The notes below the pieces were generated by a model that saw only the letters and a list, made by a program, of their open reading frames with translations, made no database searches and had not been told where the DNA came from. From positions 46,105-110,104 of the forward strand of contig CALLMH010000052.1 in assembly GCA_938007965.1 (NCBI GenBank): DNA of 64,000 bases, read 5' to 3'. Shown piece by piece: positions 61,358 through 64,000 of this stretch (position 1 is the stretch's first letter; every line of letters begins with the position of its first letter). The position numbers were made by a program, and so were the translations under genes. The stretch comes from an uncultured Saprospiraceae bacterium (lineage in GTDB: Bacteria > Bacteroidota > Bacteroidia > Chitinophagales > Saprospiraceae).

Positions 61358-63493
61358 ATGGGAAATCAAATTCCTACGACTACTTCATTCACATTACCAG
61401 ATGGTAAAGAAGTAACAATCGAAACTGGCAAGTTAGCCACTCAAGCACATGGATCTGTAGTAGTAAAAGTGGAGGACACTATGCTATTTTGTTCTGTTGT
61501 GTCAGCCTTTGAAGCTAGAGAAGGACAATCATTTTTTCCTCTTTCTGTAGATTATCAAGAAAAATTCGCAGCTGCGGGTAAGATTCCTGGTAACTTCTTC
61601 AGAAGAGAAGCAAGACTATCAGAATACGAAATCTTGACTTCTAGACTAGTAGATAGAGCACTAAGACCTTTGTTTCCAAAAGGATATATGATGGATACTC
61701 AGGTAATTATTAATCTTATCTCAGGAGACGATAGGAATATGCCCGATGCTTACGCAGCATTGGCAGCATCTGCAGCTATTGCAGTATCTAATATCCCATT
61801 TGCAGAACCTCTGTCGGAAGTTCGAGTTGCAAAAATTAATGGCGAGTATAAAGTCAATCCTGAGAGAGCAGAACTCGCGGAAGCATCACTTGAGGTAATC
61901 GTAGCTGCCACTATGGATAACGTAATGATGGTAGAAGGCGAAGCGAATGAGTGTCAAGAAGCAGAATTGATCGAAGCGATCAAGATCGGTCATGATGCTA
62001 TCAAGGTTCAGATCCAAGCTCAACATGATCTTGCTCAAAAAGTAGGAGATAAAGCACTAATCAAAAGAGAAGTTGCACTTCCTGAAGAAAATGCGGAAGT
62101 AGAAGCACTAGTTACTGAAAGAGCTAAAGATGCAGTATATGCTGTAGCAAAAGGTGCACACAATAAGCAGGATAGAAAAGACGGATTGAAAGCTGCCAAA
62201 ACAGCTCTTAAAGAAGGTCTTCTTGCTGATAAAGGAGAAGAGTGGATGGAAGAGAATGGCGAATTCATAGGTACTTACTTCGATAAAATGAAAAAGAACG
62301 TAATCAGAACTATGGTTCTTGATGAGCGTGTAAGATTGGATGGTCGGAAGACTGACGAAGTACGTCCTATATGGGGAGAGGTAGATTACTTACCATCAAC
62401 TCACGGATCTGCAATATTCAATAGGGGAGAGACTCAGGCATTGTGCTCACTTACATTAGGTAGTAAGACGGATACATTGATGATCGATACCGCATTGAAC
62501 AATTACTATGATAACTTCATCCTTCACTACAACTTCCCTGCACTATCAGTAGGAGAGACTAAGCCTATGAGAGGACCAGGTAGAAGAGAAGTCGGTCACG
62601 CAAATCTTGCAGGAAGATCACTAAGAAAAGTGCTTCCAGATGAGAATCCATATACAATCAGAATCGTCTCTGATATCTTAGAATCTAATGGTTCTTCGTC
62701 TATGGCTACAGTATGTGGTGGTACGATGGCATTGATGGATGCAGGTATAGCTATCAAAGCTCCTGTTTCTGGTATTGCGATGGGTATGATTGCTGAGGGT
62801 GATAAGATTGCTATCCTTACAGATATCCTCGGAGACGAAGATGCGTTGGGAGATATGGATTTCAAATTGACTGGTACTGATAAAGGTATCACAGCATGTC
62901 AGATGGATATAAAGATCGATGGTCTACCATATGAAACTTTAGAGGCGGCTCTGACTCAGGCAAAAGATGCAAGACTTCATATCCTAGGAGAAATGGCAAA
63001 AGCTATCCCAGCGGTAAGAGAAGATCTTAAGCCTCATGCACCTAGAATGATCACATTGACTATTGATAAATCATTTATCGGGGCAGTAATCGGGCCTGGA
63101 GGAAAAATCATCCAAGAGTTACAAGCTACTACCGGAACTGTAATCAATATTGAAGAAGTAGATGATAAAGGTGTCGTATCTATCTCTAGTAGTGATAAGG
63201 CGGCTATTGATGCGGCAAAAGCTGCAATTGATAAGATTACATTTATGCCTTCTGTAGGAGACGTATATGATGCAGTCGTAGATTCAGTTATGCCATATGG
63301 TGTATTTGTGAAGTTCAGCGGTAAGTCTGGATTACTTCATGTATCTGAGATTTCACATGAGCGTATCAATGATGTAAGTACAGTATTCTCTGAAGGAGAT
63401 TCTGTAAAAGTGAAACTGATCGGTATAGATGAAAAGACTGGAAAGATGAGATTAAGTGCAAAAGCACTCATTCCTAGAGAGCCGAAGTCGTAG
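61358..63493 (+). CDS. pnp: Polyribonucleotide nucleotidyltransferase (PNPase)
   Basis: 711 aa, the standard bacterial size. It degrades RNA phosphorolytically 3' to 5' and is a core mRNA decay enzyme. Domain order: first RNase PH domain (FTLPDGKEVTIETGKLATQAHGSVVVK...GKIPGNFFRREARLSEYEILTSRLVDRALRPLFP, ~10-145); helical domain with a Lys/Glu-rich stretch (~150-310); second, catalytic RNase PH domain (VRPIWGEVDYLPSTHGSAIFNRGETQAL...MRGPGRREVGHANLAGRSLRKVLP...TVCGGTMALMDAGI, ~325-540); KH domain (TIDKSFIGAVIGPGGKIIQELQATTGTVINI); and S1 RNA-binding domain (VGDVYDAVVDSVMPYGVFVKFSGKSGLLHVSEIS). The long AT-rich leader may allow autoregulation as known in other bacteria. Ends in a strong terminator. 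Confidence 0.96.
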   Translation: MGNQIPTTTSFTLPDGKEVTIETGKLATQAHGSVVVKVEDTMLFCSVVSAFEAREGQSFFPLSVDYQEKFAAAGKIPGNFFRREARLSEYEILTSRLVDRALRPLFPKGYMMDTQVIINLISGDDRNMPDAYAALAASAAIAVSNIPFAEPLSEVRVAKINGEYKVNPERAELAEASLEVIVAATMDNVMMVEGEANECQEAELIEAIKIGHDAIKVQIQAQHDLAQKVGDKALIKREVALPEENAEVEALVTERAKDAVYAVAKGAHNKQDRKDGLKAAKTALKEGLLADKGEEWMEENGEFIGTYFDKMKKNVIRTMVLDERVRLDGRKTDEVRPIWGEVDYLPSTHGSAIFNRGETQALCSLTLGSKTDTLMIDTALNNYYDNFILHYNFPALSVGETKPMRGPGRREVGHANLAGRSLRKVLPDENPYTIRIVSDILESNGSSSMATVCGGTMALMDAGIAIKAPVSGIAMGMIAEGDKIAILTDILGDEDALGDMDFKLTGTDKGITACQMDIKIDGLPYETLEAALTQAKDARLHILGEMAKAIPAVREDLKPHAPRMITLTIDKSFIGAVIGPGGKIIQELQATTGTVINIEEVDDKGVVSISSSDKAAIDAAKAAIDKITFMPSVGDVYDAVVDSVMPYGVFVKFSGKSGLLHVSEISHERINDVSTVFSEGDSVKVKLIGIDEKTGKMRLSAKALIPREPKS

Positions 63494-63549
63494 ATATCAA
63501 ATAGAAAAGTAATATGCACCTTTGATAAGGGTACATTACTAGAATGTAT

Positions 63550-63584
63550 AATCCCAGCATCTTAACTGATGCTGGGATTTTTTT
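63550..63584 (+). terminator. Rho-independent terminator after pnp
   Basis: Perfect 12-bp stem aatcccagcatc/gatgctgggatt with a 6-nt loop, followed by TTTTT. Confidence 0.88.
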
Positions 63585-63688
63585 CTTTGATAAGGGTGTA
63601 TATTTTGCTTAATAACGAGGGATCAAAAACAAAGCCCAATTATTTTAGATAAAAGTGAATTTTGATTTTACAATAACGAAAAAAAGAA

Positions 63689-63696
63689 TACTTTTG
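63689..63696 (+). promoter_or_regulatory. Candidate -7 element (TACTTTTG) of the tRNA-Leu gene
   Basis: Exact TAnnTTTG match 17 bp before the mature tRNA 5' end. The nearest upstream TTG (63662) is 24 bp away, wider than usual. Confidence 0.5.
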
Positions 63697-63713
63697 CATC
63701 TCAATTCTAACTA

Positions 63714-63795
63714 GCCTCGGTGGCGGAATTGGTAGACGCGCTGGATTCAAAATCCAGTTTCTCCGGAAGTGCGGGTTCGATTCCCGCCCGAGGTA
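63714..63795 (+). tRNA. tRNA-Leu (anticodon CAA)
   Basis: 82 nt with a complete cloverleaf: acceptor gcctcgg/ccgaggt (G-U at the first pair), D-loop ggaattggtagacgcg, anticodon stem ctgga/tccag around ttcaaaa giving CAA (reads UUG), a long variable arm typical of tRNA-Leu, and T arm gcgggttcgattcccgc. The 3' CCA is not encoded. Flanked by a TACTTTTG box upstream and a terminator directly downstream. Confidence 0.96.
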
Positions 63796-63796
63796 C

Positions 63797-63830
63797 AAAA
63801 AAAGCTCTTCATTTTTGAAGAGCTTTTTTT
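63797..63830 (+). terminator. Rho-independent terminator after tRNA-Leu
   Basis: Stem aaaaaaagctcttca/tgaagagcttttttt with a short T loop and a 7-T end immediately after the tRNA. The symmetric A/T arms would let it work in both directions. Confidence 0.88.
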
Positions 63831-63884
63831 GTATCCTACAGTTAGGTTGGGTGACTTAAAGGATCAAGATGAAAAGCAGGTGGG

Positions 63885-64000
63885 CTAGGCATAAATTTTA
63901 GATAACCTAAACAGGAAGGCTTCTGTATTTCTAACACCTCTGAATTGTCTTCTTAGTGCTTTAATTTTAGCATTGAATGATTCTGCAGATGCATTTGTAC
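63885..64000 (-). mobile_element. Transposase C-terminus (ISL3/ISAon1-like), 5' part outside window
   Basis: Minus-strand frame open from the right edge to a TAG at 63885. It encodes TNASAESFNAKIKALRRQF RGVRNTEAFLFRLSKIYA, the conserved C-terminal end of DDE transposases of the ISL3-like/ISAon1 type common in Bacteroidota (NA.AES.NAKIKA.R...RGVR....F..RL..IYA). The catalytic core lies beyond the window. The element's end should fall between the tRNA terminator (63830) and the stop codon; gttgggtgacttaaagg (about 63846) may be part of the terminal inverted repeat. Only 38 codons are visible, so whether the gene is intact is unknown. Confidence 0.78.

Noticed and set aside
63520-63597. 13-bp direct repeat ctttgataagggt flanking the pnp terminator
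   Set aside because: Short, AT-rich and only two copies; could be chance or a minor local duplication.

Overview
The window is an AT-rich chromosomal segment from a Bacteroidota bacterium, most likely of the Saprospiraceae/Lewinellaceae type. The evidence is: several secreted proteins ending in type IX secretion (T9SS) sorting domains (NPNP/EPNPF...G.Y motifs); SprB, HYR and Kelch repeat architectures; a carboxypeptidase-regulatory-domain TonB receptor; glutaminyl-tRNA synthetase; and promoters of the Bacteroidota TTG-N19/20-TAnnTTTG form (clearest before argS, smr and a 42-codon ORF). No plasmid, phage or CRISPR signature is seen. The only transposon trace is a transposase C-terminus at the right edge.

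Layout. 0-0.9 kb: 5' part of a secreted choice-of-anchor/SprB-repeat protein on the minus strand, running off the left edge. 1.3-10.1 kb: mostly plus-strand housekeeping and envelope genes: a NamZ-like (DUF1343) lipoprotein, a LolA-like carrier, a 116-aa orphan, an NrnA-type DHH phosphoesterase, an FKBP lipoprotein, prfB (with no programmed frameshift), an opposing MtfA-like peptidase, and a saccharopine-dehydrogenase family enzyme. 10.4-34.4 kb: one minus-strand gene of 7990 codons, more than a third of the window. It encodes a signal peptide, dozens of HYR/HYR-like Ig-fold domains in a two-level higher-order repeat, an inserted lamin-tail-like domain, a P-domain-like module, a dockerin-like segment and a T9SS sorting domain. 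34.8-49.7 kb: mostly minus-strand genes: Smr protein, HhH/beta-barrel protein, small secreted protein, (plus-strand AraC regulator), phospholipase C/nuclease-like protein, pfkA, BadF-type sugar kinase, a 42-aa membrane protein missed by the ORF track, an S28-like peptidase with a DMT transporter, and a TonB receptor with a T9SS-sorted alpha/beta-hydrolase-like partner. 50-64 kb: photolyase, LOG-like protein, an argS-glnS operon, two T9SS-sorted proteins (jelly-roll and Kelch/Calx-beta) in divergent orientation, pnp, tRNA-Leu(CAA), and the transposase fragment.

How the genes work together. Three processes recur. Translation and RNA turnover: argS, glnS, prfB, tRNA-Leu, pnp, nrnA. Envelope biogenesis and recycling: NamZ-like muramidase, LolA, FKBP and a BadF-type amino-sugar kinase. 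Surface display: five proteins are visibly exported with T9SS signals or T9SS-associated repeat architecture, led by the giant protein, which is best read as a Ca2+-stabilised surface filament or adhesin.

The main points for a second look are the near-constant ~700-residue super-repeat of the giant protein, followed by a second block with a ~355-residue period; a composite dispersed intergenic repeat found after three plus-strand genes; two tiny membrane-protein ORFs; substitutions in hallmark motifs of PfkA (GGNGT) and of the esterase-like protein (GVGTG); and palindromes in two divergent promoter regions.
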